NCBI RefSeq assembly: GCF_030697375.1
Contig: NZ_JAUYQD010000020.1
Location: forward strand, 1 to 61,643
DNA length: 61,643 nucleotides
From: Rhodoferax sp.
Lineage (GTDB): Bacteria; Pseudomonadota; Gammaproteobacteria; Burkholderiales; Burkholderiaceae_C
Direction: 5' to 3'
Shown: one piece after another, positions 7,157 to 16,149 of the stretch
Position numbering within the stretch: position 1 is the first letter of the stretch
Layout of the letters: the number at the start of each line of letters is the position of its first letter
Made by a program: the position numbers and the translations under genes
Notes under the pieces: model-generated
What the model was told of the DNA's origin: nothing
Databases searched by the model: none
Seen by the model: the letters and a program-made list of their open reading frames with translations, nothing else

Positions 7157-9691
7157 ATGCCCCTGCCCAACCTGATCACCCTGCCAAGCCAACTCGGCCT
7201 GCCCACCCCGAGCAGTGCGCGCCGCTGGTGGCAGCACCTCACGCCCCACCGCCAGGACCGGGTGGCCATGTTGACCCCGCTGGCCGCCGTGCTGCTGTTT
7301 TTTGCCGCCATCGTGGCCGCACTGGGTTATTTGCGCGTCGAAGAAATGGAACGCGAGCAAGAAGCCGTGCAGCGCGACGTGGAATACACCCAACAGCGCC
7401 TTCGCCTGCGCCTGTTGGAACGCCAGGAGCAATTCATGCGCGTGGCCCGCGAGGTCTCCAACCGGGAACTGGACCTGGCCGATTTCAGGGCGCGCGCCGA
7501 ATCCATGATCAACCAGTACCCCGAATTGCAAGGCGTAGCGTGGATTGATGACAAGCGACGCGTCAAGGCCAGCCTGGGCACCGCCATTCAAGCGGTCAGC
7601 AACTTGCACGCAAGCACCGAACCCAACCGACGCGGCGACACCGAAAGTGGGTTTTTCTTGGCACGGGAATCCAGCCAAACCGTCTACATTCAGCGTGCTT
7701 GGTCTACCGACTACTCGCCGCTGCTGCAGATGCACATCCCCTTGAGCGACCGTGGCCGGTTTGCCGGGGTGCTGCTGGCCGAATATTCGGTAGACGGCTT
7801 GTACCGCTACGGTGTGCCCTCCGAGGTCACGGCACGCTACGCCGTGTCCTTGCTGGACTCCAACGGCGTGCTCTTGGCCGGGACCGCCATCCCGATCAAA
7901 AAAATCGTCAGCCCATTCTTACCCTGGACCACACCGCCCAATGCCTATGCCATGCCGGTATCACCGGTCGGCAGTGGTTTGGTCATTCGCGCGCAGGCTT
8001 ACCGTGCGTCTTTGGGGGTCATCGGCAGCGGCTTGTTTTGGCTTGTCACGGCCCTGAGTGTGATGACGGCCTGGATGCTGATTGCCAATTGGCGCCACAC
8101 GCGCAAGCGCGTGCAGGCCCAGCAAGCCTTGATGTCGGAAACCAATTTTCGCCGGGCCATGGAAAACTCCATGCTCACCGGCATGCGGGCCATGGACTTA
8201 CAAGGACGCATCACCTATGTGAACGCCGCGTTTTGCCAGATGACCGGATGGAACGAGTCCGACCTGGTCGGGCGCACCGCCCCGTTCCCCTACTGGCCGG
8301 AAGCCGACCGGGAGCATCTGGCCTCCCGGCTGGAGGAGGAAATCAATGGAAAAACCTCGCCAGGGGGTATTCAGGTGCGCGTGCAGCGCCGCGACAACAG
8401 CTTGTTTGATGCGCGCTTGTACGTGTCGCCCCTGATTGACGCCATGGGCACCCAAACGGGATGGATGACCTCCATGACCGACATCACCGAGCCGAATCGG
8501 GTGCGCGAGCAGCTCACCCAGTCGCACCAACGGTTCACCACCGTGCTGGAGGCGCTGGACGCCTCCATTTCCGTGGCACCCCTGGGCAGTGATGAGCTGC
8601 TGTTTGCCAATAAGCTGTACCGCCAGTGGTTTGGCACGCAAGCCGATGGGCATCTGCAATTGGTGGCCGAGGCCGGTGTGCCGCCCAGCCCCACCAACGA
8701 CGAATCGCAAGACAGCGTGGACTCGTTTGCCGGCCTGCCCCTCACCGCCCTGCCCGACACCGAATCTGAAAGCGCTGAAATTTTTATCACCGCACTGGGG
8801 CAGTGGTTGGAAGTGCGCACCCGCTACCTGAGCTGGGTGGATGGGCGCCTGGCACAAATGGTGATCGCCACCGACATCACCTCTCGCCGTCTGGCCGAAG
8901 AGCAGGCAGCCACGCAGTCCGAACGGGCGCAGACGGCCAGCCGGCTGATCACCATGGGCGAAATGGCGTCCAGCGTCGCCCACGAACTCAACCAGCCGCT
9001 GACCGCCATCAACAACTACTGCAACGGCATGGTGTCACGCATCAAGGCCAAGCAAATCTCGGAAGAAGACCTGCTGGGCGCTCTGGAAAAAACGGCCAAG
9101 CAGGCCCACCGCGCAGGGCAAATCATCCAGCGTATTCGCTCATTTGTGAAACGCAGCGAGCCCAACCGCACCAACTCCGAAGTCAGCCTCATGGTGGCCG
9201 AGGCGGTGGAACTGGCCGAAATCGAGCTGCGCCGCTTCAATGTGCGGCTGAACCACTATGTAGCCGCCCGCCTGCCGGTGCTGATGGTGGATCCGATTCT
9301 GATCGAGCAGGTGCTGGTCAACCTGCTGCGCAATGCCGCCGAATCCATTGACATGGCCTTGCGGCAAACCTCCCAGCGCATTGTGGAATTGCGGGTGGTG
9401 CCCCGGCGCATCGACGACAAACCGGTGGTGGAGTTTTCGGTGCAAGACACCGGCAAAGGACTGGCCCCCGAGGTGATGGCCCGGCTGTACGAAGCCTTCT
9501 ACTCCACCAAAGCCGACGGCATGGGCATTGGCCTGTCCCTGTGCCGCTCCATTGTGGAATCGCACATGGGAAGAATGACGGCTGAGAACATCTACAATGG
9601 CACCGATGTGACGGGGTGCCGGTTTTCCTTCTGGATTCCCCTGTCAGAAGCCAGCTTGGAATCCCCCCGATCTCCCAGCCTAGGCAAATAG
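7157..9691 (+). CDS. Membrane PAS-domain sensor histidine kinase
   Basis: The 844-residue kinase has a first membrane segment around residues 36-58 and an extracytoplasmic sensing region to about 290. A second membrane segment lies at about 292-315 and is followed by two PAS-like domains (about 330-450 and 455-590). The transmitter carries phospho-acceptor His609 in SVAHELNQPL. The ATPase has an N box (LLRNAAESI), a G1 box (DTGKGL) and a G2 box (GMGIGLSLC). The HELNQPL type of H box groups it with FixL/DctB-like kinases. The response regulator starts 16 bases downstream, so the two form a pair. It is transcribed away from aceE. The signal is unknown. Confidence 0.9.
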   Translation: MPLPNLITLPSQLGLPTPSSARRWWQHLTPHRQDRVAMLTPLAAVLLFFAAIVAALGYLRVEEMEREQEAVQRDVEYTQQRLRLRLLERQEQFMRVAREVSNRELDLADFRARAESMINQYPELQGVAWIDDKRRVKASLGTAIQAVSNLHASTEPNRRGDTESGFFLARESSQTVYIQRAWSTDYSPLLQMHIPLSDRGRFAGVLLAEYSVDGLYRYGVPSEVTARYAVSLLDSNGVLLAGTAIPIKKIVSPFLPWTTPPNAYAMPVSPVGSGLVIRAQAYRASLGVIGSGLFWLVTALSVMTAWMLIANWRHTRKRVQAQQALMSETNFRRAMENSMLTGMRAMDLQGRITYVNAAFCQMTGWNESDLVGRTAPFPYWPEADREHLASRLEEEINGKTSPGGIQVRVQRRDNSLFDARLYVSPLIDAMGTQTGWMTSMTDITEPNRVREQLTQSHQRFTTVLEALDASISVAPLGSDELLFANKLYRQWFGTQADGHLQLVAEAGVPPSPTNDESQDSVDSFAGLPLTALPDTESESAEIFITALGQWLEVRTRYLSWVDGRLAQMVIATDITSRRLAEEQAATQSERAQTASRLITMGEMASSVAHELNQPLTAINNYCNGMVSRIKAKQISEEDLLGALEKTAKQAHRAGQIIQRIRSFVKRSEPNRTNSEVSLMVAEAVELAEIELRRFNVRLNHYVAARLPVLMVDPILIEQVLVNLLRNAAESIDMALRQTSQRIVELRVVPRRIDDKPVVEFSVQDTGKGLAPEVMARLYEAFYSTKADGMGIGLSLCRSIVESHMGRMTAENIYNGTDVTGCRFSFWIPLSEASLESPRSPSLGK

Positions 9692-9707
9692 AACACTGGA
9701 CCCTTGA

Positions 9708-10334
9708 ATGAGCTTGATTCCCAAAAAAGGCACGGTTTACGTTGTTGATGACGACGAAGCAGTACGCGACTCCTTGCAATGGTTGCTGGAGGGCAAAGAC
9801 TACCGGGTACGCTGTTTTGACTCGGCCGAGTCCTTCCTGAGCCGGTACGACGCGCGCGAGGTGGCCTGCCTGATCGTGGACATCCGCATGGGCGGCATGA
9901 CCGGGCTGGAGTTGCAAAGTCGCCTGATTGAAATCCGTTCCCCGCTGCCCGTCGTCTTCATCACCGGCCACGGCGATGTGCCCATGGCGGTGGACACCAT
10001 GAAAAAAGGCGCCATGGACTTCATCCAGAAACCTTTCAAGGAAGAGCAACTGGCGGGCCTGGTGGAACGCATGCTGGAGCAGGCCAAGGACTCGTTTGCG
10101 GTCTACCAGCTGTCCGCCAGCCGCGACGCCCTGTTGTCCAAACTCACCCTGCGCGAGTCGCAGGTGCTGGAACGCATTGTGGCCGGTCGCCTGAACAAGC
10201 AGATTGCCGACGACCTGGCCATCAGCATCAAAACCGTAGAGGCGCACCGCGCCAACATCATGGAAAAGCTGGGCGCCAACACGGTTGCCGATCTGCTGAA
10301 AATTGCACTGGGACAAAACGCACCCAAAAACTAG
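9708..10334 (+). CDS. FixJ/NarL-type response regulator
   Basis: The 208-residue regulator has a receiver domain with the acidic pair in VVDDDEAVRDS and phosphorylatable Asp in CLIVDIRMGGMTGLEL. The conserved Thr is in FITGHGD and the Lys in FIQKPF. The C-terminal LuxR-type helix-turn-helix (LTLRESQVLERIVAG, KTVEAHRANIMEKLG) binds DNA. The receiver style and length match FixJ/TtrR-like activators. It is almost certainly phosphorylated by the kinase encoded just upstream. The regulon is not evident, although divergence from the pyruvate dehydrogenase operon is suggestive. A terminator follows. Confidence 0.93.
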   Translation: MSLIPKKGTVYVVDDDEAVRDSLQWLLEGKDYRVRCFDSAESFLSRYDAREVACLIVDIRMGGMTGLELQSRLIEIRSPLPVVFITGHGDVPMAVDTMKKGAMDFIQKPFKEEQLAGLVERMLEQAKDSFAVYQLSASRDALLSKLTLRESQVLERIVAGRLNKQIADDLAISIKTVEAHRANIMEKLGANTVADLLKIALGQNAPKN

Positions 10335-10349
10335 CGTGTCAACCATGAC

Positions 10350-10399
10350 GCTATCTATTTAGTAGCTTGTTACGCCCGCCCATCCTTGTATAGCGGGCG
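10350..10399 (+). repeat. Dispersed repeat variant overlapping a terminator
   Basis: GCTATCTATTTAGTAGCTTG followed by TTACGC resembles the GCTAT/ATAGC hairpin and CTT-ACGC core of the repeats at 41858 and 52904. Its right half has become the stem-loop that ends the response-regulator transcript. Confidence 0.5.
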
Positions 10400-10405
10400 T
10401 TTTTA
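10372..10405 (+). terminator. Terminator after the response regulator gene
   Basis: ACGCCCGC and GCGGGCGT form an eight-pair stem around a loop of about 13 bases, followed directly by TTTTT. It separates the two-component pair from folD. Confidence 0.75.
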
Positions 10406-10421
10406 CTTGGAGTAAACGACC

Positions 10422-11306
10422 ATGACCATCACCCCCCCCCCCACCGCCCAAATCATCGACGGCAATGCACTGGGAGCCAAACTCCGCGCGGACGTATCCC
10501 GCCGCACCGCCGCACTGCAGGCGCGCGGCATCACCCCCGGCCTGGCCGTGGTGCTGGTGGGTGACAACCCGGCGTCGCAGGTGTATGTGCGCAACAAGGT
10601 GAAGGCCTGCACCGACGGCGGCTTGCATTCGGTACTGGACCGCTACCCTGCCACCATGCTTGAGTCGGAGTTGCTGGCCCGCATTGACGCCCTCAACCAT
10701 GACGCCAGCATCCACGGCATCTTGGTGCAACTACCGCTGCCTGCGCACATCGACGCGCACAAGGTCATCGAAGCCATCTCGCCCGCCAAGGATGTGGACG
10801 GTTTCCACGTGGCCAGCGCTGGCGCGCTGATGGTGGGGCAACCCGGGTTTTGGCCCTGCACGCCGTACGGCTGCATGAAGATGATTGAATCCATTGGTTA
10901 TGACCTGCGCGGCAAACACGCGGTGGTCATCGGGCGCTCCAACATCGTGGGCAAACCCATGGCGCTGATGCTGCTGCAGCAAAACGCCACCGTCACCGTG
11001 TGCCACAGCGCCACCGCCAACCTCAAGGCCATGACACTGCTGGCCGACGTCATCGTGGCGGCCGTGGGCAAACGCAATGTGCTGACCGCCGACATGGTCA
11101 AGCCCGGTGCGGTGGTGATTGACGTGGGCATGAACCGCAACGACGAAGGCAAGCTGTGCGGCGATGTGGACTTTGATGGCGTCAGCCGCGTGGCCGGTTT
11201 CATTACCCCGGTACCCGGCGGTGTGGGCCCCATGACCATCACCATGCTGCTGGTCAACACCCTGGAAGCGGCCGAACGCGATGCGGCACAGCGGGGGCTT
11301 GCATAG
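10422..11306 (+). CDS. folD: Bifunctional methylenetetrahydrofolate dehydrogenase/cyclohydrolase
   Basis: The 294-residue enzyme interconverts 5,10-methylene-, 5,10-methenyl- and 10-formyl-tetrahydrofolate with NADP. Family signatures are [19 protein letters not shown] with the catalytic Lys, [18 protein letters not shown], the dinucleotide-binding GRSNIVGKP and the C-terminal [12 protein letters not shown]. Length is normal. A run of eleven C residues falls at codons 4-7 and gives the short PPP stretch before the conserved fold begins. Translation probably starts at the ATG after a GGAG-like site (TTGGAGTAAACGACC). Confidence 0.96.
   Translation: MTITPPPTAQIIDGNALGAKLRADVSRRTAALQARGITPGLAVVLVGDNPASQVYVRNKVKACTDGGLHSVLDRYPATMLESELLARIDALNHDASIHGILVQLPLPAHIDAHKVIEAISPAKDVDGFHVASAGALMVGQPGFWPCTPYGCMKMIESIGYDLRGKHAVVIGRSNIVGKPMALMLLQQNATVTVCHSATANLKAMTLLADVIVAAVGKRNVLTADMVKPGAVVIDVGMNRNDEGKLCGDVDFDGVSRVAGFITPVPGGVGPMTITMLLVNTLEAAERDAAQRGLA
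10432..10442 (+). repeat. Homopolymer of 11 C in the 5' end of folD
   Basis: Eleven consecutive C fall within codons 4-7 of folD, encoding the end of ITPPP. The tract is long enough to be prone to slippage. A change of one base would shift the frame of an essential-type gene. Confidence 0.9.
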
Positions 11307-11373
11307 TCGGGATGTGATCCCCATTTGAGTCCATCGCCCCTGCAATTTTTTGCCCACCCCACTGCCTTGAACC

Positions 11374-13449
11374 ATGAATCCATTGCTCCGCTTTGACACG
11401 CTCCCCCTGTTCGACCAGATCCGCCCCGAACATGTAGCTCCAGCCATCGACACGCTGTTGGAACAGGCCAGCTTGGCCCTGGAGAAAGTGACGGACGCCG
11501 ACTTTCCAGCCCAGTGGGATGCCATCGCCCGCGAACTGGATGTCTCCACCGAAAGACTGGGCATCGCGTGGGGGGCTGTCAGCCATCTCAACAGCGTGGC
11601 CGACACGCCGGAACTGCGGGCCGCCTACAACGCCGCGCTGCCCAAAATTACCGAGTTCTTCACCCGCCTGGGAGCCGACGAACGCCTGTACGCCAAATAC
11701 AAGGCCATCGACACCGCCACGCTGAACGGCGAACAATTGCAGGCCCACAAAAACGCCATGCGCAACTTTGTGCTGGGTGGCGCCGAACTCACCGGGACCG
11801 CGCGCGAACGCTTTGCCGAGATCCAGGAAAAGCAGGCCGAGCTGGGCCAAAAATTCAGTGAAAACACGCTGGATGCCACCGACGCCTTCAGCTACTACGC
11901 CACGGCGGCCGAGGTGGAGGGCGTGCCTGAAGACGTGCAGCAAACCGCGCAAGCAGCAGCACTGGCCGAAGGCAAAGAGGGCTTCAAACTGACCCTCAAA
12001 ATGCCGTGTTACCTACCCGTGATGCAATTTGCCACCCGCAGCGCGCTGCGCGCCATCCTGTACCGCGCCTATGTGACGCGGGCCTCCGACCAGGCGGACG
12101 CCTCGGATGCCGCCGCGCAGAAGCGGGACAACTCCCAGGTGATCAAGGACATTCTGGCCCTGCGCAAGGAAGAGGCCACCCTGCTGGGGTATGCCAATTT
12201 CGGCGCCCTGTCGGTGGTGCCCAAAATGGCGGATTCCCCCGAAACGGTCATCACCTTCCTGCACGACCTGGGCCACAAAGCCCGCCCTTTCGCGGAACAG
12301 GATTTGGAAGACCTGCGCACCTTCGCCCGTGAGCATCTGAACCTGACTGATCCCCAGGCCTGGGACTGGCCCTTCATCAGCGAAAAACTCAAGGAAGCCC
12401 GCTACGCCTTCAGCGAACAGGAAGTCAAACAGTACTTCACGGCACCCAAGGTGCTGGCTGGCCTGTTCAAAATTGCGGAAACCCTGTTTGACGTGGCCAT
12501 CACCCGCGACAGCGCCCCGGTCTGGAACCCAGGCGTGGAGTTCTACCGCATTGAACGACATACCCCAGAAGGTGTGCAACTGGTGGGGCAGTTTTACCTG
12601 GACCCCGCCGCCCGCACCGGCAAGCGCGGTGGCGCCTGGATGGACGATGTTCGCACACGCTGGTTGCGCCCGGACACCGGCGCTCTGCAAACCCCGGTAG
12701 CGCACCTGGTGTGCAACTTTGCCGAGGGTGTGGAAGTGGATGGCGTCAAAAAACCCGCACTGCTCTCGCACGACGACGTCACCACCTTGTTCCACGAATT
12801 CGGCCACGGCCTGCACCACATGCTGACCCAGGTGAACGAGCACGATGTCTCTGGCATCAGCGGCGTGGAGTGGGATGCGGTGGAGTTGCCCAGCCAGTTC
12901 ATGGAGAATTTCTGCTGGGAATGGAGCGTTCTGGAGCACATGACCGCCCATGTGGACACCGGTGCCCCTCTGCCGCGCGCCCTGTTTGACAAGATGCTGG
13001 CGGCCCGCAATTTTCAAAGCGGCATGCAGACCTTGCGGCAAATTGAGTTCTCGCTGTTCGACATGCTGCTGCACACCGAGCACGATCCCGCGCAAGATTT
13101 CATGCCTTTGCTCAACACCGTTCGCAAGGAAATTGCGGTATTGCAGCCACCCGAGTGGAGCCGCACACCGCACACCTTCAGCCACATTTTTGCCGGTGGC
13201 TATGCAGCGGGTTATTACAGCTACAAGTGGGCCGAGGTGCTCAGTGCCGATGCCTACGCCGCGTTTGAAGAAACCGCCCATGCCGATGGTTCCGCCAATG
13301 TGGAAACCGGTAGAAAATACCGCCAAGCCATTTTGGAGGCGGGTGGCAGCCGCCCTGCCATGGAGTCGTTCAAGGCCTTTCGAGGCCGGGAACCCACGCT
13401 GGACGCGCTGTTGCGCCACCAGGGCATGACACAAGGAACAAACGCATGA
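11374..13449 (+). CDS. prlC: Oligopeptidase A, M3 family zinc metallopeptidase
   Basis: The 691-residue cytoplasmic peptidase degrades short peptides, including cleaved signal peptides. The zinc site is HEFGHGLHH with His474, Glu475 and His478, and the third ligand Glu lies in SGVEWDAVELPSQFMENF. The N-terminal NPLLRFDTLPLFDQI and the C-terminal HIFAGGYAAGYYSYKWAEVL are typical of PrlC/OpdA. Length matches the family (about 680). The stop overlaps the start of the next gene by four bases (ATGA), which indicates translational coupling. Confidence 0.96.
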   Translation: MNPLLRFDTLPLFDQIRPEHVAPAIDTLLEQASLALEKVTDADFPAQWDAIARELDVSTERLGIAWGAVSHLNSVADTPELRAAYNAALPKITEFFTRLGADERLYAKYKAIDTATLNGEQLQAHKNAMRNFVLGGAELTGTARERFAEIQEKQAELGQKFSENTLDATDAFSYYATAAEVEGVPEDVQQTAQAAALAEGKEGFKLTLKMPCYLPVMQFATRSALRAILYRAYVTRASDQADASDAAAQKRDNSQVIKDILALRKEEATLLGYANFGALSVVPKMADSPETVITFLHDLGHKARPFAEQDLEDLRTFAREHLNLTDPQAWDWPFISEKLKEARYAFSEQEVKQYFTAPKVLAGLFKIAETLFDVAITRDSAPVWNPGVEFYRIERHTPEGVQLVGQFYLDPAARTGKRGGAWMDDVRTRWLRPDTGALQTPVAHLVCNFAEGVEVDGVKKPALLSHDDVTTLFHEFGHGLHHMLTQVNEHDVSGISGVEWDAVELPSQFMENFCWEWSVLEHMTAHVDTGAPLPRALFDKMLAARNFQSGMQTLRQIEFSLFDMLLHTEHDPAQDFMPLLNTVRKEIAVLQPPEWSRTPHTFSHIFAGGYAAGYYSYKWAEVLSADAYAAFEETAHADGSANVETGRKYRQAILEAGGSRPAMESFKAFRGREPTLDALLRHQGMTQGTNA

Positions 13450-14096
13450 AACACCGTCTCCACCACTCTGCCTTGGCGCTGATGCTGGGCAGTGCTGCAC
13501 TTTGGTGTGCCGCAGCCGGTGTGCAAGCCCAAACCATTTACCGCATTGTGGGGGCCGACGGCAAAGTTACTTTCTCCGACAAACCCCCGGTGTCGTCGGA
13601 CCAGGGCAAGGTCGCTGGCACGGGTGTAGGGGCCAACGCCGCAGCCAGCAGCAGCACCGCCCTGCCCTTTGAATTGCGCCAGGTGGTGGCCAAGTACCCG
13701 GTCACCCTATACACCTCGGCCAAATGTGCGCCCTGCGATGTGGGGCGCGCCTTGCTCATCAGCCGGGGCGTACCGTTTAACGAACGCACGGTCACCACCG
13801 CCGAAGACACCGAATCCCTGCAACGCATCAGCGGCGAAAACTCCTTGCCATTTTTGACCATTGGTGGCCAGCGCATCAAGGGCATGTCCGACTCCGAGTG
13901 GACGCAGTACCTGGATGCAGCGGGCTACCCCAAAACATCGCAACTGCCCGCCTCGTACAAGAACACTGCACCGGCACCCCTGGTTAGTCTGCAAAAACCC
14001 GCACCTCCACCCAAAGCAGAAGAAAAGACTGCTGCACCGAACACGGCCCGCCAGCCCGCCGCCAATCCTGCCAACCCGGCGGGTATCCAGTTCTAG
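13446..14096 (+). CDS. Exported DUF4124/glutaredoxin-domain protein
   Basis: The 216-residue product begins with a signal peptide (residues 1-29, ending AAGVQAQ). A short DUF4124-like stretch follows (IYRIVGADGKVTFSDKPP). A glutaredoxin-like thioredoxin fold at about 80-160 has the active site CAPC and a cis-Pro in SLPFLTIGGQRI. The tail is rich in Pro, Ala and Lys. It is probably a periplasmic thiol-disulfide protein. It is translationally coupled to prlC, although no functional link with the peptidase is obvious. Confidence 0.85.
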   Translation: MKHRLHHSALALMLGSAALWCAAAGVQAQTIYRIVGADGKVTFSDKPPVSSDQGKVAGTGVGANAAASSSTALPFELRQVVAKYPVTLYTSAKCAPCDVGRALLISRGVPFNERTVTTAEDTESLQRISGENSLPFLTIGGQRIKGMSDSEWTQYLDAAGYPKTSQLPASYKNTAPAPLVSLQKPAPPPKAEEKTAAPNTARQPAANPANPAGIQF

Positions 14097-14159
14097 CGGA
14101 GCCGTTCATATTTCGGTCACAAACGCACGGTGTAATGTTGTTTTTCGTTGGAAAAACAA

Positions 14160-14696
14160 ATGCGTTTACAAAAAACCGACAAAGCTCGGATGGAGCTTCA
14201 ACCAGGCGTGAGGACCTTAGGGCAGCGCGAAAGAACTCTACTTCTCTTGGCCGATGGCCACAAGGCGAGCAAAGATTTCAGTGCGCTCTTCAATGGGGAA
14301 GGCGAAAAATTGCTGCTGCAACTGATCAGCGACGGCTACCTTACCCACACCAGTCCCGCCCTGCGTGCGGCCATGGATACCCCGCCAAGCCCGCAAGTGG
14401 CGGCTACGCCACCCACACCATCGGTGCAAGCGCCTGTACGCGTCTGTGTTGACCAGTTCGAAGGCAAGCGGTCACTGGCAACCACACGCATGTTTCTATT
14501 TGACATTTGTGAGCGCATGTTTGCCAGACGCTCCCCCAGCCAGGCGGAATTTTTCCGCGAGGCCTTGCGCAATGCGCGCGACCCTGAATCCATGCTTTGT
14601 GCGGCACGGGAGATGATTGAAGAGATTGAAAACGTGGCAGGGCATGAGCGGGCTGACTCCATCAGCGAACGCATTGCCATGCTCATGCCTGCATAG
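14160..14696 (+). CDS. Hypothetical protein with winged-helix-like N-terminus
   Basis: The protein has 178 residues from the ATG at 14160; a TTG four codons earlier is less likely. I do not recognise a family. Residues 10-60 (LGQRERTLLLLADGHKAS to LISDGYLTH) have the helix pattern of a small winged-helix or anti-repressor-like domain. A Pro/Ala/Thr linker follows, then a helical C-terminal half (about 100-178) rich in charged residues. No signal peptide or membrane segment is present, so it is probably cytoplasmic. Confidence 0.6.
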   Translation: MRLQKTDKARMELQPGVRTLGQRERTLLLLADGHKASKDFSALFNGEGEKLLLQLISDGYLTHTSPALRAAMDTPPSPQVAATPPTPSVQAPVRVCVDQFEGKRSLATTRMFLFDICERMFARRSPSQAEFFREALRNARDPESMLCAAREMIEEIENVAGHERADSISERIAMLMPA

Positions 14697-14743
14697 TCCG
14701 CTGGCGTCCATTTCCATGGCCCCCCACGGGCCGATCATGTCTG

Positions 14744-15283
14744 TCAGCCCATTTCCCCGGGTTGTGTAGGAGCAAAACCCGAACTTCTGTGGTCATATTC
14801 AGAGGTCGGCAAATCAAATTTTCTGGATGCGGGCGATGGCACTGCAACGCGTGCACTCTTTCTCTCAGACCAGAACGCAGGCTCCGGCATCGCATCCACC
14901 GGGCAAGCGCAGTCGGGTGAAAATTTCCAGCCAAATATGAATTGGGTACGGTCCACGTCGGGAGAAAACCGCCCCAACCCCAGCCACAACTGTTCCTGCA
15001 GTACCGGCGCAAAGTCCATCAGGTGTTCGTGCCACTTCAAGACAACGAGATGAACCAAATGCGCATCGCCCTCCACGGAGTTGCCGAGCGGCGTGATCTC
15101 AAAGCCTATCCAATCGGTAGGAATGCCATGTTTTCGCAGTGTGTCCCGCAGCACGACCCGAACCAACTCCCGGCGCTTGGCGGTGTGCTGTGGCGCACTA
15201 AAGCCATGCACCACAGGCGGCACTGTGACAGGACTCTCTGGTGCACGACGTTTGGACAGGCCAAATCTCAAAAATTTCCACAT
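14744..15283 (-). CDS. Conserved hypothetical protein, 179 aa
   Basis: No family is recognised. Residues 1-25 are basic, and a compact central domain at about 30-135 contains RRELVRVVLRDTLRKHGIP, HLVHLVVLKWHEHLMDFAP and RFSPDVDRTQFIFGWKFSPD. The tail is Ser/Pro rich. There is no signal peptide. It converges with the preceding gene and lies 90 bases downstream of rpiA on the same strand, so it may share the rpiA transcript. The 90-base gap shows no further feature. Confidence 0.6.
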   Translation of the reverse strand: MWKFLRFGLSKRRAPESPVTVPPVVHGFSAPQHTAKRRELVRVVLRDTLRKHGIPTDWIGFEITPLGNSVEGDAHLVHLVVLKWHEHLMDFAPVLQEQLWLGLGRFSPDVDRTQFIFGWKFSPDCACPVDAMPEPAFWSERKSARVAVPSPASRKFDLPTSEYDHRSSGFAPTQPGEMG

Positions 15284-15373
15284 ACCCTGCCCCCCCTTTG
15301 AAGGCCATTTTTATTCATCGATGGCTGTTCTGGATACCAGCGCTGCCACCCTTGTCAAACACCCACCCAATCC

Positions 15374-16102
15374 CTAAAAAGTGAGCGTTTTGACGCCGCT
15401 GGCGGTGCCCAGCAGGCACACCTGGGCACGCTGAAACGCAAAAACGCCCACCGTCACCACACCAGGCCACTGGCTCACTTCGGCCTCGAAGGCGCGGGGA
15501 TCGGTAATCTGCAAACCGGTCACGTCCACGATGTACTGGCCGTTGTCGGTCACCAGCGGCTGGCCGTCCTTGAGGCGGATTTTGGCGCTGCCCCCTTGGG
15601 CCGCGAACTGGGCGATCACACGCTGGGTGGCCATGGGGATGACTTCCACCGGCAAAGGAAACTTACCCAGGGTCTGCACCAGCTTGGATTCGTCGGCAAT
15701 ACACACAAATTTGGCCGACTGCGCCGCCACAATCTTCTCGCGCGTGAGCGCCGCACCGCCACCCTTGACCATATTGCCCTGGCCATCGATCTCGTCCGCA
15801 CCATCGATGTAGACCGACAAGGATGCCACCTCATTGGAGTCAAACACCGGAATCCCCAGCGCCAGCAGCCGCTCGGTGCTGGCCACGGAACTGGACACCG
15901 CGCCCTTGATCTGGTCCTTGATGGTGGCCAGTGCGTCGATGAACTTGTTGACCGTGGAGCCGGTGCCCACGCCCACGATCTCGCCGGGCACAACGTACTG
16001 CAAAGCCGCCTGCCCGACCAGGGTTTTCAGTTCGTCTTGGGTGAGTGCAGTGCCGGGCTGCGAAGAAGTTGTTGCAGGGCTGGGGGAATTGGTGCTTGTC
16101 AT
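15374..16102 (-). CDS. rpiA: Ribose-5-phosphate isomerase A
   Basis: The 242-residue enzyme interconverts ribose-5-phosphate and ribulose-5-phosphate in the pentose phosphate pathway. Signatures are the phosphate-binding [34 protein letters not shown] with the catalytic acidic residues, and [10 protein letters not shown]. It has about 20 extra Ser/Thr/Pro residues at the N-terminus compared with E. coli RpiA (219), so a start closer to [11 protein letters not shown] is possible. The promoter region of 47 bases is shared with the divergent pyrD. Confidence 0.95.
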   Translation of the reverse strand: MTSTNSPSPATTSSQPGTALTQDELKTLVGQAALQYVVPGEIVGVGTGSTVNKFIDALATIKDQIKGAVSSSVASTERLLALGIPVFDSNEVASLSVYIDGADEIDGQGNMVKGGGAALTREKIVAAQSAKFVCIADESKLVQTLGKFPLPVEVIPMATQRVIAQFAAQGGSAKIRLKDGQPLVTDNGQYIVDVTGLQITDPRAFEAEVSQWPGVVTVGVFAFQRAQVCLLGTASGVKTLTF

Positions 16103-16149
16103 CGGGGAAAATCGGGGAAGTTGTTAAAAAGTATTGCAGGAATTATCCA

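Noticed and set aside
11925..11965. Another dispersed-repeat copy in prlC (GCGCAAGCAGC)
   Set aside because: Only the core matches. The hairpin arms and flank are missing, and the codons fit the conserved protein.
12013..13500. Minus-strand open frame of 495 codons
   Set aside because: It is antisense to prlC, whose zinc site and family signatures are clear.
16045..16149. Longer N-terminus for pyrD
   Set aside because: It overlaps the rpiA 5' end and precedes the conserved class 2 N-terminal helix, which begins at the ATG at 16150.
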